Positions 27,808 to 35,282 of a DNA stretch of 45,423 bases are shown piece after piece (position 1 is the first letter of the stretch; each line of letters opens with the position of its first letter). The notes under the pieces are model-generated. The model was not told the origin of the DNA and searched no databases. It saw only the letters and a program-made list of their open reading frames with translations. Where the stretch lies: the NCBI GenBank assembly GCA_002027195.1, contig MWJO01000070.1:1-45423 (forward strand). Reading direction: 5' to 3'. The position numbers and the translations under genes were made by a program. This stretch comes from Streptomyces sp. GKU 895 (GTDB lineage Bacteria > Actinomycetota > Actinomycetes > Streptomycetales > Streptomycetaceae).

Positions 27808-28410
27808 TCAGGCGTCCGCGAGGAGAGCCTCGTCCAGGAACTCCCGTACGTGGCCGAGAATCTGCGCTCGGTCGGTGCCACGGAGGCCGATGGCGACGTG
27901 GATGGAGAAGCCGTCGAGGAGTGCCCGCAGCCGGGCCGCGAAGCGGTCCGGGTCGACCGCCCGGAACTCCCCCCTCGACACCCCTTCCGCCAGCAGCGCC
28001 ACCAGGTCGCGGTGCCAGGCGCCCTCGATGGCGGCCTGCCGGTCGCGGGCATCGTCGTCGGCGTTCTGCGAGCGGTTCCAGACCTCCAGCCAGAGGGTCC
28101 AGTGGGGGTCGCGGTGGCCGTCGGGGACGTACAGGTCGACGTACGCATCGAGCCGTTCCCGCGCGGTGCCCGTGCGGGCGAGGAGCCTCCCCCGCTCGGC
28201 GCCCAGCCGGCCCTCGCTCCACTCGAGGGTCTGGAGCAGCAGTTCGTCCTTGGTGCGGAAGTAATACAGGAGATGACCGCTGCTCATGCCGAGTTCACGC
28301 CCGAGCGCGGCCATGGTGAGCTTCTCCAGCCCGCGGTCGGCGATCATCTCCATGGCGGCGGTGAGGATGCGCTCGCGGGGCGGGGCGGGGGTGCGGCGGG
28401 GCGTGGTCAT
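27808..28410 (-). CDS. TetR-family transcriptional regulator
   Basis: A 200-residue repressor. The N-terminal helix-turn-helix covers about residues 13-58 (ILTAAMEMIADRGLEKLTMAALGRELGMSSGHLLYYFRTKDELL), and the C-terminal ligand domain is Trp-rich (WTLWLEVWNRS), resembling the BetI-like subgroup. It is the last gene of the operon that begins with the fused urease gamma/beta gene; its ATG overlaps the previous stop in ATGA. The operator at 32374-32392 in the divergent region is the best candidate target, giving self-control of the operon and control of the permease. The inducer is unknown but should be the pathway substrate or product. Confidence 0.9.
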   Translation of the reverse strand: MTTPRRTPAPPRERILTAAMEMIADRGLEKLTMAALGRELGMSSGHLLYYFRTKDELLLQTLEWSEGRLGAERGRLLARTGTARERLDAYVDLYVPDGHRDPHWTLWLEVWNRSQNADDDARDRQAAIEGAWHRDLVALLAEGVSRGEFRAVDPDRFAARLRALLDGFSIHVAIGLRGTDRAQILGHVREFLDEALLADA

Positions 28411-28904
28411 ACGGCGGTCACCCGCACCGCGTCGGGCAGGAAGTGCGTCTCGTACGGGCCGGTGCAGTCGGCGAAGAGCGTCGCCACGACCGCACCGCAC
28501 GCGCCGCACACCTCGTTGGGCCCCTCACGGCCCGGCGGCCCGCAGCAGCCGATCTCCTCGAAAGCGGGGTTCTGCGCCAGATACCCACGGGTGTCCTCGG
28601 GGTGCACGACCAGGGTGTCGCGCGGCCCGGCGGAGACCAGGAGCCCCGGGCCGTCGGGGTCCCCCATCCAGGAGTTGCCCGGGTGGGCGACGCCGGTCCA
28701 CTCCGGGTCGGGGTGTGGCACGTACGGCGCCCCGCACGCCTTCGGGTCCACGGCGTACGTCCCGCGCGGCATCGTCGCCGGGGCGCCGCGCAGGCCGTCG
28801 GCGCCCTTGCTGCCGTCGTACTCCGGGCGGGCGGGTACCTCGGGCAGCGGACGCAGTGGCTCGGTCAGCCGGGCGCCACAGGCGGCACAGTTCAGCACAT
28901 TCAC
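28407..28904 (-). CDS. Zinc-ribbon-like hypothetical protein in the urease-like operon
   Basis: A 165-residue protein of no family I recognise. It has CxxC near the N-terminus (LNCAACGARL) and another near residue 135 (NEVCGACGAVV), an arrangement typical of a zinc ribbon; extra Cys occur in GCCGPPG and KACGAP. The middle is Pro/Gly-rich with FLPDAVRV near the end. It starts nine bases after the deiminase stop and overlaps tetR in ATGA, so it is firmly within the operon. It could bind zinc structurally or handle nickel for the urease-like enzyme; either is speculation. No signal or membrane segment. Confidence 0.8.
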   Translation of the reverse strand: MNVLNCAACGARLTEPLRPLPEVPARPEYDGSKGADGLRGAPATMPRGTYAVDPKACGAPYVPHPDPEWTGVAHPGNSWMGDPDGPGLLVSAGPRDTLVVHPEDTRGYLAQNPAFEEIGCCGPPGREGPNEVCGACGAVVATLFADCTGPYETHFLPDAVRVTAV

Positions 28905-28913
28905 CCGTACGTT

Positions 28914-29943
28914 CTACCTGACGCCCGCCCTGGGCTGCTGCTGGGTGATGCAGTGGATGCCGCCCCCGCCCGCGAAGATCGTGCGGGCGTCGACGAGGGT
29001 GACCGTCCGGTCGGGGAAGAGGCGGCGGAAGACGCCGGCGGCGAGTTCGTCGTGCGGGTCGTCGAAGGCGCAGAGGACCACGCCTCCGTTGCAGAGGTAG
29101 TGGTTGATGTACGAGTAGTCGACCCAGTCCCCGTCCTCGTCCTTCAGGACGGTCGGCGCCGGGATCTCGACGACCTCCAGGCGGCGGCCCCGGGCGTCGG
29201 TCTCGCCGCGCAGGATCTCGACGTACTCCAGCGACCGGGCGTGGTCGGGGTGGGCCGGGTCGCGCTGGCTGTGGACGACCACGACGCCCGGCCGCGCGAA
29301 GGCCGCGACGATGTCGACGTGGCCCTGGGTCCCGTACGTGCCGTAGTCGCCGGCCAGGCCGTGCGGGAGCCAGATCGCCTTGGTGGTGCCGAGCTTGGCG
29401 TGGATCTCCGCCTCGACCCGCTCCCGGGTCCAGCCGGGGTTGCGGCCCGCGCCGAGCTGCACGGTCTCGGTGAGCAGGACCGTGCCCTCGCCGTCCACGT
29501 GGATCGCGCCGCCCTCGTTGACGAGGGTGCTGCCCAGCACCGCCACCCCGGTCAGGTCGGCGACCTGCGCGGCGATCTTCGCGTCGTGCTCCCAGCGGGC
29601 CCACTCCTGCCCGCCCCAGCCGTTGAACGTCCAGTCCACGGCGGCGAGTTGCCCCGCCCTGTCCTTCACGAAGGTCGGGCCGATGTCCCGCATCCACGCG
29701 TCGTCGAGTTCACGCTCCACCAACTCGACGTCCGGGCCGAGCAGTTCGCGCGCGGACGCGCCCTGCCCCCGGCCCGTGCACCATGGTCACCGGCTCGAAC
29801 CGGCGCACCGCGCGGGCCACGGACGCCCAGGCGGCCCGGGCCTCGGCCAGCTCCTCGTCGTTCGTGAACGTCGGGTTGGGGCTGGGCCAGGCCATCCAGG
29901 TGCGCTCGTGCGGTTCCCACTCGGCGGGCATGCGGAAGGTCAT
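28914..29943 (-). CDS. aguA: Agmatine deiminase-like enzyme (one frameshift)
   Basis: A cytoplasmic guanidino-modifying enzyme of 342 residues after repair, in the agmatine deiminase/PPAD family that turns agmatine into N-carbamoylputrescine and ammonia. Core motifs are present: AEWEPHERTWMAWP at the start, WMRDIGPTF, NEGGAIHVDGEGT, GHVD and the catalytic Cys in GGGGIHCITQQQP. One extra G in the run at 29766-29770 shifts the frame after MVHGPG; removing it gives QGASARELLGPDVELVERE. ATG at 29943 follows AGGA. The loop GTYGTQGHVD differs from the usual DET-N/D-x-HVDN as I remember it, so substrate may not be agmatine. It lies eight bases after ureC and nine before the zinc-ribbon gene. The symbol is provisional. 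Confidence 0.82.
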
Positions 29944-29951
29944 GGGGGGTC

Positions 29952-31664
29952 CTAGAGGAAGTAGAGGCGGTTGAGGGCGACCGAATCGGCCGGTTCCGAG
30001 TGCAGCGGCTCGCCGTCCAACGTCACCAGTCCCGTGCGCTGGTCGACATCGACCGCTCCGGTACGGGAGTTGAGGCGCAGGTCGGCCGGTCCGATGCCGC
30101 GGGTGCCGCGGACGGCGACCCTGCGGCGGCGGGTCGGCATCGAGTCGCCTCCCTGGTCGACGGCGGCCTGCGCGACGAAGGCCACCGAGAGGTCGGCGGG
30201 GGTGGCGCCGTACGACCCGAACTGCGGGCCCAGGACGAGGGGTTCGCAGGTGTCCGTCGCCGCGTTGGGGTCGCCGACGACCCCGTAGGCCGGGAACCCG
30301 GACTTCAGCACCAGCTGCGGCTTGGCCCCGAAGTACTCCGGGCGCCACAGCACGATGTCGGCCAGCTTGCCGACCTCGATCGACCCGACCTCGTGCGCGA
30401 GCCCGTGGGCGATGGCCGGGTTGATGGTCAGCTTGGCCATGTAGCGCAGGACGCGCTCGTTGTCGTGGTCGTCGTTCCCGGCGCCGAACTCGGCCTTCAT
30501 CTTGCCGGCCATCGCGAAGGTGCGGCGGACGGTCTCACCGGCGCGCCCCATGCCCTGCGCGTCGGAGGAGGTGATGCCGATCGCGCCCAGGTCGTGCAGC
30601 ACGTCCTCGGCGCCCATGGTCCCGGCGCGGATGCGGTCGCGGGCCATGGCGGCGTCGCCGGGCAGGTCGGTCTTGAGGTCGTGGACGGAGACGATCATGC
30701 CGTAGTGCTCGGCGACCGCGTCCCGGCCGAAGGGCAGGGTGGGGTTGGTGGAGGAGCCGATGACGTTCGGCACGCCGGCCATCTTCAGCACGTTCGGGAC
30801 ATGTCCGCCGCCGCAGCCCTCGATGTGGAAGGCGTGAATGGTGCGGCCCTCCAGCACCCGCAGGGTGTCCTCCACCGACAGGCACTCGTTCAAGCCGTCG
30901 CTGTGCAGGGCGACTTGGACGTCGTGCTCCTCGGCGACGCGCAGTGCCGTGTCCAGCGCCCGCGTGTGGGCGCCCATGTCCTCGTGCACCTTGAAGCCGC
31001 TGGCGCCACCCTCGGCGAGGGCCTCGATCAGAGGTGCCTCGTGGGACGACGAACCCCGGCCCAGGAAGCCGATGTTGACCGGCCAGGCGTCGAAGGCGTT
31101 GAACGCGTGCCGCAGCGCCCAGGGCGAGTTGACGCCGACGCCCCACACCGGGCCGAACTCCTGCCCGATGATCGTGGTGACGCCGGAGGCCAGCGAGGCC
31201 TCCATGATCCGCGGCGACAGCAGGTGGACGTGGGTGTCGACGGCCCCGGCGGTGGCGATGAGGCCCTCGCCGGAGACGATGGACGTGCCGGTGCCGACCA
31301 CGACGTCGACGCCGTCGAGGGTGTCGGGGTTGCCGGCCCGTCCGATGGCGCAGATCCGTCCCTCGCGGATGCCGATGGACACCTTGCGGATCCCGAGCAT
31401 CGCGTCGATCACGACGACGTTGCTGATGACCACGTCACAGGTCTCGCGGACGGCGGCGGCCTTGAGGTGCAGTCCGTCGCGGGCGGTCTTGCCGAAGCCG
31501 GCGAGGAATTCGTCGCCGTACTGCTGGGAGTCGGCCTCGACCCGGATCGTCAGCCCGGAGTCACCGAGGCGGACGCGGTCGCCGGCGCGGGGGCCGTGGG
31601 TGGCGGCGTACTCGTGGGGGGTGAGGCGTCGGGCCTCGGCGGGGTGTCCTCCGGGGCGGCTCAT
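29952..31664 (-). CDS. ureC: Urease alpha subunit-like enzyme with altered flap
   Basis: A 570-residue amidohydrolase of the urease alpha family. Predicted nickel ligands are all present: His145 and His147 (THVH), Lys225 to be carbamylated and His227 (FKVHED), His254 (ALHSD), His280 (FHIEGCGGGH) and Asp368 (SSDAQ). By alignment from memory with Klebsiella UreC, the flap motif VCHHLD becomes SVHDLK: the flap Cys is Val327, catalytic His remains (His328), and the next His is Asp329. The segment GGGTGPAAGT is replaced by GQEFGPVWGV, and Ala before Met is Gly371. Its ATG overlaps the fused gamma/beta gene in ATGA. No ureDEFG genes lie in the window. It may hydrolyse urea poorly or act on a related ureido compound; this is inference. 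Confidence 0.88.
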   Translation of the reverse strand: MSRPGGHPAEARRLTPHEYAATHGPRAGDRVRLGDSGLTIRVEADSQQYGDEFLAGFGKTARDGLHLKAAAVRETCDVVISNVVVIDAMLGIRKVSIGIREGRICAIGRAGNPDTLDGVDVVVGTGTSIVSGEGLIATAGAVDTHVHLLSPRIMEASLASGVTTIIGQEFGPVWGVGVNSPWALRHAFNAFDAWPVNIGFLGRGSSSHEAPLIEALAEGGASGFKVHEDMGAHTRALDTALRVAEEHDVQVALHSDGLNECLSVEDTLRVLEGRTIHAFHIEGCGGGHVPNVLKMAGVPNVIGSSTNPTLPFGRDAVAEHYGMIVSVHDLKTDLPGDAAMARDRIRAGTMGAEDVLHDLGAIGITSSDAQGMGRAGETVRRTFAMAGKMKAEFGAGNDDHDNERVLRYMAKLTINPAIAHGLAHEVGSIEVGKLADIVLWRPEYFGAKPQLVLKSGFPAYGVVGDPNAATDTCEPLVLGPQFGSYGATPADLSVAFVAQAAVDQGGDSMPTRRRRVAVRGTRGIGPADLRLNSRTGAVDVDQRTGLVTLDGEPLHSEPADSVALNRLYFL

Positions 31665-32359
31665 CGAACGACCTCCTCATCACGTACGCCGAGGTAGCCG
31701 CAGGCGGCGGCCCGGCGCAGGGCCTCTTCCTTCGCCCCCGGCGCGTCCAGCGCCCCGTCCACCAGCCCGGCGAACCCGATCGCGACCCGCGCCCCGCCGA
31801 TCGGCACCAGCCCGACCTCCAGCGACTCCCCCGGCCCGAACCGCACCGAGGACCCCGCGGGCACCGCGAGCCGCAGCCCGTAGGCGGCGCCCCGGTCGAA
31901 GTCGAGCCGCGGGTTGGCCTCGAAGAAGTGGAAGTGCGAGGTGACCGAGACCGGGACGGTCGCGGTGTTGGTGACCGTCAGCCGGACGACCGCTTCCGGC
32001 TCGGCGTGCTCGGGCCCCGGCAGCAGCGCGCCCGGTGCCTGCTCGGCGAGGCCGCCGCCCCCGATGGGGTCGGAGACGACCGCGAGCCGTGAGCCGTCGT
32101 CGAAGACGGCCTCGACATGCACCTCGGTGACGACGTCCGCGACACCGGGCAGCACGTCGTCCGGGCCGAGGACGGCCCGGGCGCGCTCGACGGCCTCGGC
32201 GAGCCGGGCGCCGTCCCGGGCGGCCTCGCACACGGTGTCCGCGATGAGCGCGGTGGCCTCCGGCACGTTGAGCCGGAGCCCGCGGGCCCTGCGGGCCCGG
32301 GCCAGCTCGGCGGCGCCGAAGAGCAGCAGGCGGTCGCGTTCGGTGGGGGTGAGCCGCAT
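31661..32359 (-). CDS. ureAB: Fused urease gamma-beta subunit
   Basis: A 232-residue fusion of UreA (about residues 1-100, MRLTPTERDRLLLFGAAELA and LNVPEATALIADTVCEAARDG) and UreB (about 125-215, VTSHFHFFEANPRLDFDR and the GPGESLEVGLVPIGG region). It forms the non-catalytic shell around the alpha subunit in a urease-like complex. The gamma-beta fusion is known from Helicobacter and some actinobacteria. ATG at 32359 is the operon's first gene; a promoter overlapping a palindrome lies 15-55 bases upstream. The order ureAB, ureC, deiminase, zinc-ribbon, tetR has gaps of at most nine bases. Confidence 0.92.
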   Translation of the reverse strand: MRLTPTERDRLLLFGAAELARARRARGLRLNVPEATALIADTVCEAARDGARLAEAVERARAVLGPDDVLPGVADVVTEVHVEAVFDDGSRLAVVSDPIGGGGLAEQAPGALLPGPEHAEPEAVVRLTVTNTATVPVSVTSHFHFFEANPRLDFDRGAAYGLRLAVPAGSSVRFGPGESLEVGLVPIGGARVAIGFAGLVDGALDAPGAKEEALRRAAACGYLGVRDEEVVR

Positions 32360-32373
32360 GTCGTTCCCTTCGC

Positions 32374-32460
32374 TTTAGAGCATCACTCTAAACACAGAAC
32401 TCCGACAAACCAAGGCTTGACGGCGGAGCCAGGAGCGGCCCACATTGAACGTCACTCAAA
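32374..32460. promoter_or_regulatory. Divergent promoters with two related operators (ureAB operon / permease)
   Basis: For ureAB (minus strand) TTGGTT at 32413-32408 and TAGAGT at 32390-32385 are 17 bases apart. The palindrome TTTAGAGCATCACTCTAAA (32374-32392) covers that -10 box. For the permease (plus strand) TTGACG at 32417-32422 and CACATT at 32441-32446 are 18 apart, and a weaker repeat TTGAACGTCACTCAAA (32445-32460) sits at the start region. Both share CRTCACTC, as expected for one repressor, most likely the TetR protein of the operon. Confidence 0.6.
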
Positions 32461-32484
32461 CCGAGGGACCGAGGGAGACGCAGC

Positions 32485-33924
32485 ATGCCGATGGAACAGC
32501 GCGGGGTCGACACCATCCCCGACGAGGAACGCACCAGCGGACCACGCGACCTCATCTCGATCCTGCTCGGCTCGAACCTGTGTCTGGGCGTGATCGTCTT
32601 CGGCTGGCTGCCGCCGTCCTTCGGTCTCGACTGGTGGGGCTCGGTGAGCTCGATCGTGGCCGGCACGGTGGTCGGCACCCTGCTGACGGCCCCGCTCGCG
32701 CTGATCTCGCTGCGCACCGCGACCAATCTCTCCACCTCCTCCGGCGCCCAGTTCGGCGTCCGCGGCCGGCTGGTCGGCTCGGTGGTGGGCCTGCTCCTCG
32801 CCCTCGGCTACACCGCGCTGACCGTGTGGATCGGCGGCGATGTGATGGTCGGCGTGCTGGGCCGGCTGGTCGGGCTGCCGGCGAGCGGATGGTCGTACGG
32901 CGTGATCTACGGGCTGCTCGCCGCGGCGACCGTGGCGGGCGCGGTGTACGGCTACCGGGTGCTGCTCACCATGTCGCGGGTGCTGGCGATCGGCATGACG
33001 GCCCTGCTGGCCCTCGGGATCGTGGCCTACGCCCCCGACTTCACGACGGCCGCGCTGCCCGACGCGGGCGGCTACCTGCTGGGCGGCTACTGGCCGACCT
33101 GGCTCCTCGCGGCCGTGGCCGCGGGCCTGTCCGGCCCGATCGCCTTCATCACCCTCCTCGGCGACTACACCCGCTACATCTCCCCGGCCCGCCACTCCGA
33201 CCGCCGGGTCCTGCACGCCACATGGCTGGGGCTGCTGCTCGGCCTGCTGGTGCCGCAGCTGTTCGGCACGTTCACGGCGTACGCCGCCCGCGCCGCGCTG
33301 GACTACGCCGGGCCCCTGGTCGACGCCTCCCCGTCCTGGTACCTGCTCCCCCTCCTGCTGGCCGCCTCCGCGGGCTCGGTGGGCAACGCGGGGCTGATGC
33401 TGTACTCCATGGGCCTCGACCTGGACGCGATCCTGCCGCGCGCCTCCCGCGCCCGGGCCACGTACACGGTCGCGGTGGTGGCGACGGCCTGCGTCTTCGT
33501 CGGCCACTACGCCTCGTCCGCCCAGGACGCGATGACGTCCTTCGTCCTCCTGCTGACGGCGATCGGTACGCCGTGGGCGGTCATCACCCTCATCGGCTTC
33601 GTACGCGCCCGCGGCGTGTACGACGCGGACGCCCTCCAGGTCTTCAACCGCCGTGCGCGCGGCGGCATCTACTGGTTCCGGGGCGGCTGGAACATCCCGG
33701 CCACGGTGTCCTGGGCCCTGGGCGCGGCGGTCGGCCTGCTGGCGGTGTCGCTGCCGTCGTACGAGGGGCCGCTGCTGTCGCTGACGGGCGGGGTGGACTG
33801 CAGCTTCCTGCTGTCGGGGCTCGTGGGCGGAGCCGCGTACCTGCTGCTGGCGCCCCGGCGGGACAGCGGCAGGGCCGCCACGGAGGTCACCTCCGCGCCG
33901 GCCCTGGCCAACAGCGATCTCTAG
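32485..33924 (+). CDS. NCS1-family nucleobase/hydantoin-type permease
   Basis: A 479-residue membrane transporter with 12 predicted helices, of the NCS1 (cytosine/purine/allantoin/hydantoin) family. The N-terminal LGSNLCLGVIVFGWLPPSFGL and the ISLRTATNLSTSSGAQFGVRG region fit the substrate- and cation-binding helices; GDYTRYIS is a family hallmark. ATG at 32485 has GGGAG nine bases before it. It diverges from the urease-like operon and shares its operator region, so it probably imports that pathway's substrate, a small nitrogen-rich compound. It converges with ilvE ten bases away. Substrate cannot be read from sequence. Confidence 0.92.
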   Translation: MPMEQRGVDTIPDEERTSGPRDLISILLGSNLCLGVIVFGWLPPSFGLDWWGSVSSIVAGTVVGTLLTAPLALISLRTATNLSTSSGAQFGVRGRLVGSVVGLLLALGYTALTVWIGGDVMVGVLGRLVGLPASGWSYGVIYGLLAAATVAGAVYGYRVLLTMSRVLAIGMTALLALGIVAYAPDFTTAALPDAGGYLLGGYWPTWLLAAVAAGLSGPIAFITLLGDYTRYISPARHSDRRVLHATWLGLLLGLLVPQLFGTFTAYAARAALDYAGPLVDASPSWYLLPLLLAASAGSVGNAGLMLYSMGLDLDAILPRASRARATYTVAVVATACVFVGHYASSAQDAMTSFVLLLTAIGTPWAVITLIGFVRARGVYDADALQVFNRRARGGIYWFRGGWNIPATVSWALGAAVGLLAVSLPSYEGPLLSLTGGVDCSFLLSGLVGGAAYLLLAPRRDSGRAATEVTSAPALANSDL

Positions 33925-33934
33925 GCGCTTCGTC

Positions 33935-35023
33935 CTAGCCCAGCTTGTGCATCCAGCCGTGCTTGTCCTCCGCCGTGCCGCGCTGGATGTCCAGCAGTGC
34001 CTGGCGGAGCCTCAGCGTGACCTCGCCCGGCTCGCCCGCGCCCTGGGCCCACTCGGCGCCGGTGCGCTTGACCGTGCCGACCGGGGTGATCACGGCGGCC
34101 GTGCCGCAGGCGAAGACCTCGGTCAGGGTGCCGTTGGCGGAGTCGGTCTGCCACTGGTCGACGGAGACGCGGCCCTCCTCGGCCTCGTAGCCGAGGTCGC
34201 GGGCGACGGCGAGGAGCGAGTCGCGGGTGACGCCCTCCAGGATGGAGCCGGTGAGGGTCGGCGTGACGATCTTGTTGCCGTACACGAAGTACAGGTTCAT
34301 GCCGCCGAGTTCCTCGACCCACTTGCGCTCGACCGCGTCGAGGTAGCAGACCTGGGCGCAGCCCTGCTCGGCGGCCTCGGCCTGGGCGAGGAGCGAGGCG
34401 GCGTAGTTGCCGCCGGTCTTGGCGTCGCCCATGCCGCCGGGGACGGCGCGGACGTGGTCCTCGGAGACCCAGATCGAGACCGGCTTGACGCCGCCGGGGA
34501 AGTACGCGCCGGCCGGGGAGGCGATGACGAGGAACAGGTACTCGTTGGCCGGCTTGACGCCCAGGCCGACCTCGGTCGCGATCATGAACGGGCGGAGGTA
34601 GAGGGACTCCTCGCCGCCGTGCGCCGGGACCCACGCCTCGTCCTGCTTCACCAGCGCGTCGCACGCCTCGATGAACGTCTCGACCGGCAGCTCCGGCATG
34701 CCGAGCCGGCGGGCGGAGGCCTGGAAGCGCAGGGCGTTCTTCTCCGGGCGGAAGGTCGCGACGGTGCCGTCGGGCTGGCGGTAGGCCTTCAGGCCCTCGA
34801 AGATCTCCTGCGCGTAGTGCAGGACCATCGTCGCGGGGTCGAGGGAGAGCGGCGCGTACGGCACGAGCTGGCCGTCGTGCCAGCCGCGGCCCTCGGTCCA
34901 CTTGATGACGACCATGTGGTCGGTGAAGTGGCGGCCGAACCCGGGGCTGGCCAGGATCGCGGCGCGTTCCGCGTCGGAAAGTGGCGAGGCCGAGGGCTTG
35001 AGCTCGATCGTGGGCGTCGTCAT
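33935..35023 (-). CDS. ilvE: Branched-chain amino acid aminotransferase
   Basis: A 362-residue class IV PLP enzyme that makes leucine, isoleucine and valine from their keto acids with glutamate as donor, or the reverse to supply branched acyl primers. The PLP lysine is Lys202 in GGMGDAKTGGNYAAS; YAQEIFEGLKAYR and LEGVTRDSLLAVARDLGY are typical. ATG at 35023 follows AAGGA. It is the second branched-chain gene of the region, downstream of leuB but with its own upstream gap of 259 bases. In that gap ACTG and CAGT ends flank an imperfect palindrome (35081-35096) of unknown role. Confidence 0.95.
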   Translation of the reverse strand: MTTPTIELKPSASPLSDAERAAILASPGFGRHFTDHMVVIKWTEGRGWHDGQLVPYAPLSLDPATMVLHYAQEIFEGLKAYRQPDGTVATFRPEKNALRFQASARRLGMPELPVETFIEACDALVKQDEAWVPAHGGEESLYLRPFMIATEVGLGVKPANEYLFLVIASPAGAYFPGGVKPVSIWVSEDHVRAVPGGMGDAKTGGNYAASLLAQAEAAEQGCAQVCYLDAVERKWVEELGGMNLYFVYGNKIVTPTLTGSILEGVTRDSLLAVARDLGYEAEEGRVSVDQWQTDSANGTLTEVFACGTAAVITPVGTVKRTGAEWAQGAGEPGEVTLRLRQALLDIQRGTAEDKHGWMHKLG

Positions 35024-35223
35024 GAGTGGTTGTCCTTCACCGGTGTGTGTAGTGACACGGGCCGCCGCTCACGCCCTTTTACTGTCAGTGACCAGTGCTA
35101 GGACGTCCGAGCATTCCCTCATTCCGCGGCTCCGCGTTCGATTATCGCGCGCGGGGGTCCGTGGACGAAAACGGCGTGAATGCGACCCAGGGGTTGATGG
35201 TGTCACCCGGCGGGGGACATACG

Positions 35224-35258
35224 GAAGCCGCCGGGTGCGGATGCGACCCGGCGGCTTC
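35224..35258 (-). terminator. Terminator after leuB
   Basis: GAAGCCGCCGGGT (35224-35236) pairs perfectly with ACCCGGCGGCTTC (35246-35258) around a 9-base loop, 25 bases past the leuB stop. There is no T tract. Confidence 0.75.
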
Positions 35259-35282
35259 GAGGTGGTGCTGGGCAGCCGCGGG

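Noticed and set aside
29790..29810. A GGCTCGAACC stretch resembling a tRNA T-loop
   Set aside because: It lies within the deiminase coding sequence and no cloverleaf or acceptor stem can be formed around it.
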